From positions 233,398 through 297,397 of the forward strand of contig JAOASS010000016.1 of assembly GCA_030158485.1 (NCBI GenBank): a stretch of DNA of 64,000 bases, in the 5' to 3' direction. The stretch comes from Pseudobdellovibrionaceae bacterium. GTDB taxonomy: Bacteria > Bdellovibrionota > Bdellovibrionia > Bdellovibrionales > Bdellovibrionaceae. The notes under the pieces are model-generated. The model was not told the DNA's origin. It searched no databases and saw nothing but the letters and a program-made list of their open reading frames with translations. The position numbers were made by a program, and so were the translations under genes. This document shows, one piece after another, positions 44,312-53,573 of this stretch (positions are counted from its first letter, which is position 1; each line of letters opens with the position of its first letter).

Positions 44312-45148
44312 ATGATGGGATTAGTACAAAATATCAAGAAATCTACTCAACTTCGTTGGAATCGAGTTCATAAGTTTAAAGCTAAAATTAACATGCGGAT
44401 TGAAATGGGTCCTTACATTATTAAGACAGCTCAAAGTACAGAAGAGCTGCTAGAAAGTTTTAAGTTACGCCATGAAGTTTTTATTAAAGAATTTCGTGAA
44501 ATCGATGCGGACGGACTCGATTTTGATCGATTTGATTACTATTTTGACCATCTTATCATTGTCCACAAGGAAACAAATAAAATTATTGGAACTTATCGTC
44601 TGAGTTGCACTGATTTTTCATCAGAATCTTACACGGCGCTAGAATTTGACCTGGGAAAACTACTCAATCAAAAAGGTCCTCATCTGGAGTTGGGTAGGGC
44701 CTGTATCCAAAAAGATTTTCGAAAAGGGGCCGTTATTTCACTTCTTTGGCGAGGAATCGCAGAATATATGAAGCTTTCAAATTCAAATATTTTATTTGGT
44801 TGTTCAAGTATGAAGGTAAATAACCCTCGAGACGCCGCATTAGTTTATAAATACTTACTCGACCAAGGTCACGTCTTACGCGAACTAGTCAGCCAGCCAA
44901 CTCCAGAATTTAAAATGAAAGACTTCGATGCTTGGTATGCTTTTTTTAAATCTGGATTAAATGAAAAACAAACAAATGAAGCGCAGGAATTAATGCCTGC
45001 ACTTTTGAAATCCTATCTTAAGCAGGGTGCTAAAATTGGTTGTGAGCCTGCTTTTGATGTCGAGTTTGACTGTATTGATTTTCTTACGATTTTACGAAAA
45101 GAAGATTTATCAAAATCACTTGCTGAAAAGTTTCAAGTTTCAAGATAA
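44312..45148 (+). CDS. OlsB-like GNAT acyltransferase
   Basis: This 278-residue protein is a GNAT-fold acyltransferase of the Acetyltransf_5/OlsB group: SFKLRHEVFIKEFREID, YYFDHLIIVHKETNKIIGTYRLSC, EFDLGKLL, and HLELGRACIQKDFRKGAVISLLWRGIAEYMK. OlsB adds 3-hydroxyacyl from ACP to ornithine in ornithine-lipid synthesis. The OlsA acyltransferase (PlsC fold) that usually adds the second chain is not next to it. AGGAG precedes the ATG by about eight bases. Substrate is assumed from family and could be another amino acid. Confidence 0.82.
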   Translation: MMGLVQNIKKSTQLRWNRVHKFKAKINMRIEMGPYIIKTAQSTEELLESFKLRHEVFIKEFREIDADGLDFDRFDYYFDHLIIVHKETNKIIGTYRLSCTDFSSESYTALEFDLGKLLNQKGPHLELGRACIQKDFRKGAVISLLWRGIAEYMKLSNSNILFGCSSMKVNNPRDAALVYKYLLDQGHVLRELVSQPTPEFKMKDFDAWYAFFKSGLNEKQTNEAQELMPALLKSYLKQGAKIGCEPAFDVEFDCIDFLTILRKEDLSKSLAEKFQVSR

Positions 45149-45154
45149 TTTGGA

Positions 45155-46174
45155 ATGATGCTAAATGAATTAGATAAACTTTTGAAGCTTATTAATCGAG
45201 AAGACTTCTTAAAAAATAATATTCGTGCTTATTCAGCGGCTGAATTAAAAAAAGATGGAAAAACATATCCCATTTATTCATTTTCGATTGGTAGTTCGGA
45301 TCCAACTTGTCCCGTTCTTTTTATCACAGGAGGCATTCACGGTTTAGAAAGAATTGGCACACAGTTGGCCTGGAGCCTTTTGAAAACAACATTGGATCGT
45401 TTGTTATGGGATGAATCTTTACGTTTTTTGTTCGGAAAAATAAGACTTGTTGTTCTGCCATTATTAAACCCCTATGGTTACGAAAACTATCGTCGAAGTA
45501 ACATAAATGGTGTTGATCTGATGCGAAACTCACCAATTGAAGCTCAGGATGAAGTTCCATTTTTACTAGGTGGACATCGTTACACTTCTCGATTGCCTTG
45601 GTTTCGTGGCATCGAGGGTCAGCTAGAGCCTGAAAATAAAGTTTTATTTGATATTTATAAAAATGAAGTGGCATTGAGCTCATGTGCGGTAGCAGTGGAT
45701 TTTCATTCCGGTTTTGGTATGAAGGATCGACTTTGGTTTCCTTATTCAAACACTCACAAACCCTTTGAAAATTTAGCCGAGATGCAAGCTTTGACTCACT
45801 TATTTGAACAAACTCATCCTTATCATATTTATCAAATTGAGCCTCAATCAAAAGGTTATCTTTTAAGTGGGGATATGTGGGACTATTTGTATCTAGATTT
45901 TATAAATCATAATAAAACAGGCGTTTTTTTACCAATCACTTTGGAAATGGGATCTTGGACTTGGGTTAGAAAAAATCCTCTGCAAATTTTCTCTAAACAC
46001 GGTGCTTTCAATCCCATCAAAGAACATCGAATTAAGCGAACTTACCGAAGGCATCATTTACTTTTTGATTTTCTATTGAAAGCCGTCTTTTCAAATAACT
46101 ACTGGAGTTGTTTGGATCCACTGTTGAAAGAAAAATACCATCATTCTGGACTCGATCGTTGGTACAAATCATAA
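45155..46174 (+). CDS. M14-family zinc carboxypeptidase-like protein
   Basis: This 339-residue protein has the M14 metal motif HGLE in FITGGIHGLERIGTQLAW (His62, Glu65), LLNPYGYENYRRSN with the substrate-binding Asn-Arg region, AVDFHSGFG carrying the third ligand His, and a late Glu in LEMGSWTW as candidate catalytic base. It lacks a signal peptide, so it may act in the cytoplasm, like succinylglutamate desuccinylase-type members or cell-wall tripeptide amidases. It follows the OlsB-like gene by six bases. Confidence 0.82.
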   Translation: MMLNELDKLLKLINREDFLKNNIRAYSAAELKKDGKTYPIYSFSIGSSDPTCPVLFITGGIHGLERIGTQLAWSLLKTTLDRLLWDESLRFLFGKIRLVVLPLLNPYGYENYRRSNINGVDLMRNSPIEAQDEVPFLLGGHRYTSRLPWFRGIEGQLEPENKVLFDIYKNEVALSSCAVAVDFHSGFGMKDRLWFPYSNTHKPFENLAEMQALTHLFEQTHPYHIYQIEPQSKGYLLSGDMWDYLYLDFINHNKTGVFLPITLEMGSWTWVRKNPLQIFSKHGAFNPIKEHRIKRTYRRHHLLFDFLLKAVFSNNYWSCLDPLLKEKYHHSGLDRWYKS

Positions 46175-46420
46175 AGTGATCGTATTTGAAGGCTGTGACC
46201 CTGTGAAGCAGATCCCAAGTCTAATATAATTGATTTGATCTATATATTTTTGAATTTTGATTTTTTAAATGTCAAAAATCCATGTCAAAAGCCTGTCCAC
46301 TTGCCATTTTCAAAATGAAGACTAGAATTAGTACTCTAAATAAGTGGCAAAAGATTTGGTAATTCAATACTTTACAAAATGATAGCTGCTTCATAAATTA
46401 ACTGTATTGCGGGGCTCAAA
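46175..46420 (+). promoter_or_regulatory. AT-rich control region before the HTH gene
   Basis: This 246-base gap has no gene. ATGTCAAAA occurs twice (46269-46277 and 46282-46290), and CATTTT-C-AAAATG (46305-46317) is a short palindrome. CCACTT and AAGTGG also form an inverted pair further apart. Such repeats before a small HTH gene may be operators. Confidence 0.35.
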
Positions 46421-46711
46421 ATGACAGAAGTAAAGCATTATTGGCAGCAAGTTCAGATTCGAACTCTCAGGCTTCGATTGGGTTGGACTCAAGCAGATTT
46501 AGCAAGAAGGCTCGATTGCCAGCCCAAACTGATTGAATCAATTGAAGCCGGTGTGGAAACTGCGGCTGTTGAATTGGTTCACAAGCTTGAGCTGATTGCT
46601 CATCAAGCAGATTTATGTGGTGACGAGATCCAATGCCTGCCAGCAGCCGAAAGTTTTTGTGACCAAGAGCACTTAGGACAAGTGGAGCTTAACAAAGTCC
46701 GCGAAAACTAA
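46421..46711 (+). CDS. Small XRE-type helix-turn-helix protein
   Basis: This 96-residue protein has an XRE HTH (RTLRLRLGWTQADLARRLDCQPKLIESIEAGVE, about residues 14-46) followed by a helical C-terminus. It is a DNA-binding regulator of unknown target, 14 bases upstream of polA. The upstream region has repeats that could be its own operators. A link to polA expression is possible by position only. Confidence 0.82.
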   Translation: MTEVKHYWQQVQIRTLRLRLGWTQADLARRLDCQPKLIESIEAGVETAAVELVHKLELIAHQADLCGDEIQCLPAAESFCDQEHLGQVELNKVREN

Positions 46712-46725
46712 TAGTCTTCCGGCTC

Positions 46726-49290
46726 ATGAAAAAAATTTATTTAATCGATATCAGTTCCCTCTTTTTTAGAGCTTTCTATGCAGTGAGACCTCTCACATCT
46801 CCTTCGGGAGTTCCTGTTAATGCTATTTATGGTCTTCTTTCAATGCTGGTGAAGCTTCTGAAATCAGAGCGTCCAGAATACATCGTTGTTTGTTACGATC
46901 GAAAAGAGCCTTCATTTCGTAAAGAAATTTACGATGAGTATAAAGCAAATCGATCTGAAATGCCTCAAGATCTTGTGACTCAACTTCCTTACATGAAAAA
47001 ATTAATTGATTTGTTGGGAATGCCATCGCTTGAAGTTCCAAGATACGAAGCTGACGATTTAATTGGAACTTTGGCGCGAATTGCTTTTGATCAAAAGATG
47101 GAAGTTGTCATCGTGAGTGGTGATAAGGATTTTGCTCAACTGATCAAGCCTGGAATTATCATGTACGACACGATGAAGGATTCAAAACTGGATGAAAATG
47201 GAGTTCTAGAAAAATGGGGGGTCCATCCAGAGCAATTCTGTGATTATTTAGCGATTGTAGGCGACAGTTCAGATAATATTCCAGGTGTCGGAGGCTTAGG
47301 GCCCAAAGGAGCTCAAAAACTTCTTGGTGAATACAAAACATTAGAAAATATTTATCAAAATTTAGATCTGATTAAACCGGCAGGAACACAAGAAAAACTG
47401 CGCCAATCTCGAGAAATGGCATTTTTATCAAAAAAATTAGTGCAGATCGACCAAAGGTCTCCGGTCGATGAAAATTTAGAGAGTTATCGCTCAAAAAGCA
47501 TGAAGAAAGAAGATCTTCGTATTTTCTTACAAGATCTCAATTTTAAGACATTTGAAAAATCATTGCTGGGAGAAAGCTCTGAAGCGGTTCATCTGATGAA
47601 AGATTTAAAAATTCAGAATGAAAAAACAACGATAGATTCGATTCAGACGTCAGAACCGCAATCGAATCAAGAAATACAATTGATAAGAGATAGTAGTAAA
47701 TCTCAAATGTTTTTAGTCACTATTTCCGCTGACAATTTTTTAAAACAATTGAAGCCTGCTCAGAAATTATGGGCCTGGTCGCAACCACAAGGAATATTTT
47801 TTTCTGACGAAAAAAATATTTGGCAAGTGGAAGGGGATTTAATTTCAGTTCAAGCTGAATTAGAAAAATTAAAAATTAGTTGGTATGGTTTTGATTTAAA
47901 GACCTTATGGCGTAATTTAAAAGGTAGCAACCCTCATATGTCTTGGGATTCTATGTTAGCAGCTTACATAGTTCGAGCCGGAGACTGTTCTGACTTCTAC
48001 AAAGTCTACAATCTGCATTGTGGTGAGCATTTGCCGGAGCTCGCTGGTCCCGAAGACTTTTTCAATGCGCAATTACAATTAAAAGCGATTCTCGAAAATA
48101 AAATAAAAGAATTCTCAAACGAAAAAGTTTATGAAGATTTAGATTTGCCATTAGCGCCGATTTTGCTACGAATGGAAAATCGTGGAATCAAAATTGACAT
48201 TCATTTTCTAAAAAAATTTAGTGATGAGCTGGCCCTTGATATCGCAAAAGAAGAGGCTGAAATCATTAAGCTCGCAGGCGAAAATTTTAATGTGGCGAGC
48301 CCTAAACAATTAGCTGTTGTTCTATTTGATAAATTAAAAATTCCGGCGGGTAAGAAAACTAAAACAGGATATTCAACTGATAATGAAGTCTTACAAGAAA
48401 TCGATCATCCGATTGCAAAAAGAATTTTAGAATTTCGTGAACTCAGTAAATTAAAATCAACTTATGTTGATGCATTGCCAGAATTAGCAAGCCCCGCGGA
48501 TCACCGTGTGCACACGCATTTCAATCAAGCTTTGACAACAACAGGTCGACTTTCCTCGACGAGGCCCAACTTACAAAATATTCCTATTCGCACCGAAAGG
48601 GGAGCTCGAGTTCGAGAAGCTTTTATTGCAGAAAATGGAATGAAGTTGTTAAGTGTTGATTATTCTCAAATTGAGCTTCGAATATTGGCCCATATTTCAG
48701 AAGATTCTGGTCTCATTAAAGCTTTCAATGAGGGTTTAGATATTCACACAGCAACAGCAGCGGAAGTCTTTGGAGTTTCACTTCAAGAGGTCACTTCTGA
48801 ACAAAGACGAAAAGCAAAAGCAGTTAATTTCGGTATTGCTTACGGACAAGGTGCTTTCGGATTAGCCGAAAATTTGGGGATACCAAGGTCTGAGGCGAAA
48901 GAAATAATTGAACGATACTTTGGTCGTTTTAAAGGGATTAAAACTTATATTGAAGATACGATCAAATCAGCCTACGAAAAAGGATATGTTGAAACTCTAT
49001 TTGGCCGTCGACGCTACCTAGACGAACTCAAAAGTAAAAATGCTATGCTCAAAAAATTTGGAGAAAGAGCTGCAATCAATGCGCCTATTCAGGGGACCGC
49101 TGCTGATTTAGTCAAAAAAGCGATGATTCAACTTGATCAAGAGTGCCCAGTGCCACTTTTGTTGCAAGTTCACGATGAATTAGTATTTGAAGCAAAGCCC
49201 GAAGTTCTTGAAGAATGGACGCCTCGAATAGTTGAAATCATGGAACAGGTGATGTCTTTGAAAGTACCGCTTAAAGTCAATACTAAGTAA
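46726..49290 (+). CDS. polA: DNA polymerase I with degenerate proofreading domain
   Basis: This 854-residue protein has the 5'-3' exonuclease domain (YLIDISSLFFRAFYAV, VPRYEADDLIGTL, VSGDKDFAQL, GDSSDNIPGVGGLGPKGA) and the polymerase domain (motif A DYSQIELRILAHIS, motif B RRKAKAVNFGIAYGQG, motif C LLQVHDELVFE). The middle region has the place of the 3'-5' exonuclease, but the DxE, NxxxD and YxxxD metal motifs are missing: KLWAWSQPQG, WYGFDLKTLW and DFYKVYNLHCG occur instead. Proofreading is thus probably lost, as in Bacillus and Thermus PolA. It joins repair and Okazaki processing. Confidence 0.95.
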   Translation: MKKIYLIDISSLFFRAFYAVRPLTSPSGVPVNAIYGLLSMLVKLLKSERPEYIVVCYDRKEPSFRKEIYDEYKANRSEMPQDLVTQLPYMKKLIDLLGMPSLEVPRYEADDLIGTLARIAFDQKMEVVIVSGDKDFAQLIKPGIIMYDTMKDSKLDENGVLEKWGVHPEQFCDYLAIVGDSSDNIPGVGGLGPKGAQKLLGEYKTLENIYQNLDLIKPAGTQEKLRQSREMAFLSKKLVQIDQRSPVDENLESYRSKSMKKEDLRIFLQDLNFKTFEKSLLGESSEAVHLMKDLKIQNEKTTIDSIQTSEPQSNQEIQLIRDSSKSQMFLVTISADNFLKQLKPAQKLWAWSQPQGIFFSDEKNIWQVEGDLISVQAELEKLKISWYGFDLKTLWRNLKGSNPHMSWDSMLAAYIVRAGDCSDFYKVYNLHCGEHLPELAGPEDFFNAQLQLKAILENKIKEFSNEKVYEDLDLPLAPILLRMENRGIKIDIHFLKKFSDELALDIAKEEAEIIKLAGENFNVASPKQLAVVLFDKLKIPAGKKTKTGYSTDNEVLQEIDHPIAKRILEFRELSKLKSTYVDALPELASPADHRVHTHFNQALTTTGRLSSTRPNLQNIPIRTERGARVREAFIAENGMKLLSVDYSQIELRILAHISEDSGLIKAFNEGLDIHTATAAEVFGVSLQEVTSEQRRKAKAVNFGIAYGQGAFGLAENLGIPRSEAKEIIERYFGRFKGIKTYIEDTIKSAYEKGYVETLFGRRRYLDELKSKNAMLKKFGERAAINAPIQGTAADLVKKAMIQLDQECPVPLLLQVHDELVFEAKPEVLEEWTPRIVEIMEQVMSLKVPLKVNTK

Positions 49291-49291
49291 A

Positions 49292-49852
49292 TCAGTCTGT
49301 TTCCCAGCCTACAACTTTTCCGCCTTCGAAGTAGACGATACGCTTTTCTTGTTTAAAGCCTTCTTGTGTTGAAATGGACCGCGAATACCGCCATTTTTGA
49401 TTTTTAAAAAGTGGGTTTCCAGAGACTTCTTTGGAAAGAGGTTCTCCCCATGACTTGATAACGTAGTCTAGCGGCATACCAATAGCGATATCTTGATTTT
49501 GCATTAATATTTTCATTTCATCGTTCGGTTTTTTGGCTCGAGTCCATACTTTTTCGTTTTGTGCCCATTCTTGTTTTTCTTGTAGACTGTCTAATAAGAG
49601 ATATTCTAACTTTTCTTCTTCGCTGCTAAACCAAGGTAGAAGTTTTGAGTAAAGCTCTTTGTCCCGTTGAGTATTCAGTTGCCGCTCCAGATCTCGAATA
49701 CGAATTTGAATGAGTTGCTCATCTGAATTGCCGATTGATTTTTGATGTGAATCAAGGGTCTCATTTTTTTCTCTCGATTCGAGTCTTTTCGAAATAAAAG
49801 AGCAACCAGTATTACCTAAAACTAAAATTGAGATTAATAACAGTCGTTTCAT
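49292..49852 (-). CDS. Lipoprotein with BamE/SmpA-like C-terminal domain
   Basis: This 186-residue protein starts with a lipoprotein signal (LLLISILVLGNTGC, Cys17). A helical, charged middle (residues 45-95) precedes a C-terminal ~70-residue unit resembling the SmpA/OmlA/BamE fold: IAIGMPLDYVIKSWGEP, KWRYSR, and RIVYFEGGKVVGWE. BamE belongs to the outer-membrane barrel assembly complex, but many other lipoproteins use this fold, so a Bam role is not claimed. It converges on polA, with a one-base gap. Confidence 0.7.
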   Translation of the reverse strand: MKRLLLISILVLGNTGCSFISKRLESREKNETLDSHQKSIGNSDEQLIQIRIRDLERQLNTQRDKELYSKLLPWFSSEEEKLEYLLLDSLQEKQEWAQNEKVWTRAKKPNDEMKILMQNQDIAIGMPLDYVIKSWGEPLSKEVSGNPLFKNQKWRYSRSISTQEGFKQEKRIVYFEGGKVVGWETD

Positions 49853-49945
49853 AAGAAGATTTTCATTTATATCTTGAACAGATTACAGTCCTGTTTTTAA
49901 ATTAAAGATGAGTTATTCTGATTGATTCGTTGAAAAGGAGATCAT

Positions 49946-50836
49946 CTGACAGAGGCTAAAATACCTGCCACGCCCAAAGTCGAGGACCAAGGACATGACC
50001 TGATGTCTTTGGAAGATCTTGATAAGGTCATTGCTGATTCAGATCCTCAAGCATTGGGTCAAATTGAAGGCGTACGTAAAATTGCTGATGAAATTGGACA
50101 ACCTTTAGAAATACCAGAAGTCGAATCCTATTCACTTGATACGGACGTTAAAAAATTTCAAGGCTTCAAAGCCCTTTTTAAACTGAAAGCCACTTTGTTT
50201 TGGATTTGGCTTAAGAATTTATCAGTTGAAAATTTTAAAAAAACTATTTCATGGTCTGTCGAAAAGAAGCAACAAATTCAGCAAGCACAGCAGAAGTTTA
50301 AATATTGGCCAACAAAATCGAGATTGCTATTGCAAGGAGCTGTTGTTGTTTCAATAGGTATTATTATCTTCTCCTATTTTGCTTTTATTAAAAAAACACT
50401 TGTTTACAAACAAGAGCTATTTATGACTTCTTTTGAGGAAATGGCAGATGAGAAATGGGATCTATCAAAAACAGACTCTTCTGGTCGATCCAAAGAATAT
50501 TTTTATAATTCATCACGCATCCCGAAAAATATTTTTAAATTAAAAAAAATTGTGGTTAATATTCAGCCTTCTGAAAATTCGGGATCAAATCCGATGGTCG
50601 CATTTGAGTTTAGTTTGGAAGGCAGTTCTTCGGAAGCGTTGCTTGAAATTAAGGATCGTGAAGGTGAAATTTTGGATCTTGTTCAAAGAACTGTTGAGTC
50701 TCAAACATTTGATGAACTAAACGAAATAAATGGTAAAAAAATGATTTCAGACAAGGTCAAAGTGATTATTAATCAAGCTTTGACCTTGGGAAAAATTCGA
50801 CAAGTTTATATTCAGGGCATTATTTTAAAACCCTAA
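49946..50836 (+). CDS. FliL-like single-pass inner-membrane protein
   Basis: The C-terminal ~110 residues match the FliL family: KKIVVNIQPSE, then VQRTVESQTFDELNEINGKKMISDKVKVIINQALTLGKIRQVYIQGIILKP. FliL stabilises flagellar stator-rotor contacts from the periplasm. One transmembrane helix (AVVVSIGIIIFSYFAFI) follows about 110 cytoplasmic residues. No flagellar genes are nearby. Two starts compete: CTG at 49946 with AAGGAG exactly five bases away, and ATG at 50003 with AAGGA farther off. I list the first because its site is better. The second would give 277 residues. Confidence 0.72.
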   Translation: MTEAKIPATPKVEDQGHDLMSLEDLDKVIADSDPQALGQIEGVRKIADEIGQPLEIPEVESYSLDTDVKKFQGFKALFKLKATLFWIWLKNLSVENFKKTISWSVEKKQQIQQAQQKFKYWPTKSRLLLQGAVVVSIGIIIFSYFAFIKKTLVYKQELFMTSFEEMADEKWDLSKTDSSGRSKEYFYNSSRIPKNIFKLKKIVVNIQPSENSGSNPMVAFEFSLEGSSSEALLEIKDREGEILDLVQRTVESQTFDELNEINGKKMISDKVKVIINQALTLGKIRQVYIQGIILKP

Positions 50837-50837
50837 A

Positions 50838-52070
50838 TTAAAGCCGATATCTGTTAATATCGATGTTATAGTACTTAAGACGATCATGAAGAGTACTTTT
50901 GGGAATTCCTAAATCCTGTGCTGTTCTTCTTTGATTTCCTTTATTTGCACTGAGCCTTTTCAAAATCATTTGTCGTTCAATTTCTTTCAGAACTGGCAAA
51001 TTTGCAGGAGGAATTGTTTGTGAATCCTGTTGATAAAGATCTCGAGGTTTATCGATCAAGTGATCTATATGTTCATCTTGAATATACTCTTGCGGGAAAA
51101 GAGCTTTGGCTCTTGAAACAACATTTCGCAGTTCGCGGATATTGCCTGGCCATTGATGTTTTTTAAGTCGACAAATAGCTGGAATTGAAAAACGCACTTT
51201 TAATGTACGTGCAAAGTGCATCAGGAGCTCTTCGAAATCTTCCATTCGGTGGATCAGACTTGGAAGAGTCATTTGAACAACGTTTAATCTAAAGAAAAGA
51301 TCTGAACGAAACGCTCCTAATTCAATTTTTTCATGTAAATTTTGGTGAGTTGCTGCAATGATTCGCACATTTGTTTTGATCATCTGATCACTACCAACTG
51401 GGCGAATTTCATCATTTTCCAAAGCCCGTAGAAGTTTAGCTTGCATATGAAAAGGCATATCGCCGATTTCGTCTAAGAAAAGAGTTCCTCCGCGGGCAGC
51501 TTCAAAAGCTCCCTTGCGGTCTGAAACGGCTCCGGTGAAGCTTCCTTTAATATGTCCAAAGAGTTCACTTTCGATTAAAGATTCCGTCAATGTCGAGCAG
51601 TTGACACTGATGAATGGTCCATTCGCTCTTTGACTGCAGCGATGAATTTCATGAGCGACCACATCTTTTCCAGAACCAGAAGGTCCCAGTAATAAGATTG
51701 AAAAATTTGTTTTCGACATCGAGTTAATCATATTGAGTTCTCGGTCCAAAACTGGGTTTTTACTTTTTAGTTGGGATAGAGAATTAATTTCTCTGGTGCA
51801 GAGCTGGAACTCGAAAGGGCCGACTCTCAGGATATCTCCGACTTGAATTTCTGCTTCTTTTATTCTTGTTTCATTTAAATAAGTTCCTGTTGTTGATTGT
51901 AAATCTTTAACAACTAATTTTTTTTCTGTTCGATCAATTCGAACGTGTCGATCGGATACTTCTGAATGAAAAAGTGAATAGCCACAATCTCGGCTGGCCC
52001 CCAAAGTGAGATACTCAGTAATCATTTTGGGTTCAAAACCTGGGGTAAGCGGATTTAGGTAAGTTAGCAT
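50838..52070 (-). CDS. FHA-sigma54 activator (enhancer-binding protein)
   Basis: This 410-residue regulator has an N-terminal FHA domain (about residues 25-95: SEVSDRHVRIDRTEKK, LQSTTGTYLNETRI), a sigma54-interaction AAA domain (GPSGSGKDVVAHEIH Walker A; GSFTGA loop; GTLFLDEIGDMP Walker B) and a Fis-type HTH at the end (NKGNQRRTAQDLGIPKSTLHDRL). It likely senses phosphothreonine partners and opens sigma54 promoters. The usual GAFTGA loop has Ser at the second position, a seen conservative variant. An AAGGAG site lies before the ATG. Confidence 0.93.
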   Translation of the reverse strand: MLTYLNPLTPGFEPKMITEYLTLGASRDCGYSLFHSEVSDRHVRIDRTEKKLVVKDLQSTTGTYLNETRIKEAEIQVGDILRVGPFEFQLCTREINSLSQLKSKNPVLDRELNMINSMSKTNFSILLLGPSGSGKDVVAHEIHRCSQRANGPFISVNCSTLTESLIESELFGHIKGSFTGAVSDRKGAFEAARGGTLFLDEIGDMPFHMQAKLLRALENDEIRPVGSDQMIKTNVRIIAATHQNLHEKIELGAFRSDLFFRLNVVQMTLPSLIHRMEDFEELLMHFARTLKVRFSIPAICRLKKHQWPGNIRELRNVVSRAKALFPQEYIQDEHIDHLIDKPRDLYQQDSQTIPPANLPVLKEIERQMILKRLSANKGNQRRTAQDLGIPKSTLHDRLKYYNIDINRYRL

Positions 52071-52121
52071 GCGTTTCTCCTTAAAAGGGGGTTTGTTTCT
52101 ATAGAGACCCCATATTCAATA

Positions 52122-52158
52122 TCCGGACCCTTGTTTCGGACCGCGTAAGTGTCCGAAA
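52122..52158. promoter_or_regulatory. CGGAC repeat cluster between the sigma54 activator and engB
   Basis: TTTCGGAC (52134-52141) and GTCCGAAA (52151-52158) are perfect inverted repeats around nine bases, with a further CCGGAC upstream. The cluster lies in the 174-base divergent gap. It could be an operator used by the activator or another regulator. Confidence 0.45.
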
Positions 52159-52210
52159 ATACTTAAAATAATTAAATCTGTAAAAAGAGTGTGGGTCTTT
52201 GTTCTAAGAA

Positions 52211-52239
52211 TTGAGAACTTAAAGTACCTCTGTTAGATT
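52211..52239 (+). promoter_or_regulatory. Candidate engB promoter, apparently leaderless
   Basis: TTGAGA (52211-52216), a 17-base spacer and TAGATT (52234-52239) form a good housekeeping promoter. The ATG of engB starts five bases after the -10 box, with no ribosome binding site, so transcription should begin at or next to the start codon. Confidence 0.5.
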
Positions 52240-52244
52240 CAACT

Positions 52245-52823
52245 ATGCCCTCACAAATTCAGTACATTAAAAGCGCCGTTTTTCCGGAAGATTACCCTTT
52301 AACAAAGTTGCCAGAAATCGCTTTTGCAGGAAGGTCAAATGCTGGAAAATCCACGCTCATAAACGAAATATGTAATACGAAAATTGCAAACGTCAGTCAG
52401 CAACCTGGAAAGACAAGGCTTCTTAGCTTTTTTGATGTTCGTGAAAAATATATTTTAGTTGATATGCCTGGTTACGGGTTTGCGAAAAGATCGCGTGATG
52501 AACAGGGTGGCTGGGAAAAAATGGTCGAAACTTACGTGAAAGAGCGCGAACAACTCAAGGGACTTGTTCTTGTTATGGACATCAGGCGCGATTGGACAGA
52601 AGACGAAGAAATGATAAAAATGTTTACTGAAGGTGCAGGTGTTCCTCTACTCATTGCTTTGACTAAAATGGATAAAGTTTCAAAGTCTGAAGCTCAGAAA
52701 CGCTTAGTGAATATCAAACGAAACACAGGATTGACGGCTGTTTTTCAAGTTTCAAGTTTAAAAAAAGTAGGTCCGGAAGAAATCGAAAAATATCTCTATA
52801 AAACTTGGGTGAGAGGATCTTAA
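52245..52823 (+). CDS. engB: Ribosome-biogenesis GTPase EngB (YsxC/YihA)
   Basis: This 192-residue GTPase is needed for late assembly of the large ribosomal subunit. It shows G1 GRSNAGKST, G3 DMPGYGFA, G4 TKMDK and G5 VSSLKK, plus the family start IKSAVFPEDYPLTKLPEIAFAGRS. It is the first gene of the operon engB-kdsB-pyrG-kdsD, whose genes touch or overlap. There is no ribosome binding site, and a promoter lies right before the ATG. Confidence 0.95.
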   Translation: MPSQIQYIKSAVFPEDYPLTKLPEIAFAGRSNAGKSTLINEICNTKIANVSQQPGKTRLLSFFDVREKYILVDMPGYGFAKRSRDEQGGWEKMVETYVKEREQLKGLVLVMDIRRDWTEDEEMIKMFTEGAGVPLLIALTKMDKVSKSEAQKRLVNIKRNTGLTAVFQVSSLKKVGPEEIEKYLYKTWVRGS

Positions 52824-53573
52824 ATGAATTTTTGGGCGGTGATTCCTTCCCGATATGGATCGACCCGATTTCCAGGCAAGCCTCTAGCGCTTGTTGCAGG
52901 AACTCCGCTCTTAAAAAGAGTTGTTGATCGAATTCGGAGCGTATCAGGTTTGAAAAGTATTTTAGTGGCGACGGACCATTCTGAAATCAAGTCTCTGTGT
53001 GAAAAAATAAATGTTGAAGTTATGATGACAGACTCAGATCTTGAGTCCGGCACGGACCGAATTTATCAAGCCTTGTTGAAGACTCAGAATAAAATAAGTT
53101 CAGATGATGTGGTGATTAACGTTCAAGGTGATGAGCCTTTAATCCCAGCGGCGTGGATTGAAAAAATGATTTCATTATTTCAATCAGACGAAAAAATTAA
53201 AATTTTGACCTTGGCTCATAAGTTAACCCAGGAAGAATTGGCAAACTTGAATAGCGTTAAAGTCATTGTGAATAAAAAAAATCAAGCTTTGTATTTTAGT
53301 CGGTTTCCAATTCCTCACTCAAGGGATATAACAAATCCGCCAATTTCACTTAAGCATGTGGGGATTTATGGTTACCGCTGGAGCACACTTGAAAGTTTTT
53401 GCCGTACTCCCGTGAGTGATCTTGAAAAAGCGGAAAGTTTAGAACAACTTCGCGCTTTGGATATGGGAATTTCGATTCATGTGATGACGGTCGAAGGATC
53501 TACGCAAGGGGTTGATGTTCCTGAAGATATTCCAAAAGTTGAAAAAATATTAAAGATGGGTGGTTATTCTTAA
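52824..53573 (+). CDS. kdsB: CMP-KDO synthetase KdsB
   Basis: This 249-residue cytidylyltransferase activates KDO with CTP for LPS inner-core synthesis. Motifs: [18 protein letters not shown] (nucleotide loop), [31 protein letters not shown] and HVGIYGYR. It begins on the base after the engB stop and overlaps pyrG by one base. The neighbour PyrG supplies the CTP substrate, which explains the grouping. Confidence 0.95.
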   Translation: MNFWAVIPSRYGSTRFPGKPLALVAGTPLLKRVVDRIRSVSGLKSILVATDHSEIKSLCEKINVEVMMTDSDLESGTDRIYQALLKTQNKISSDDVVINVQGDEPLIPAAWIEKMISLFQSDEKIKILTLAHKLTQEELANLNSVKVIVNKKNQALYFSRFPIPHSRDITNPPISLKHVGIYGYRWSTLESFCRTPVSDLEKAESLEQLRALDMGISIHVMTVEGSTQGVDVPEDIPKVEKILKMGGYS

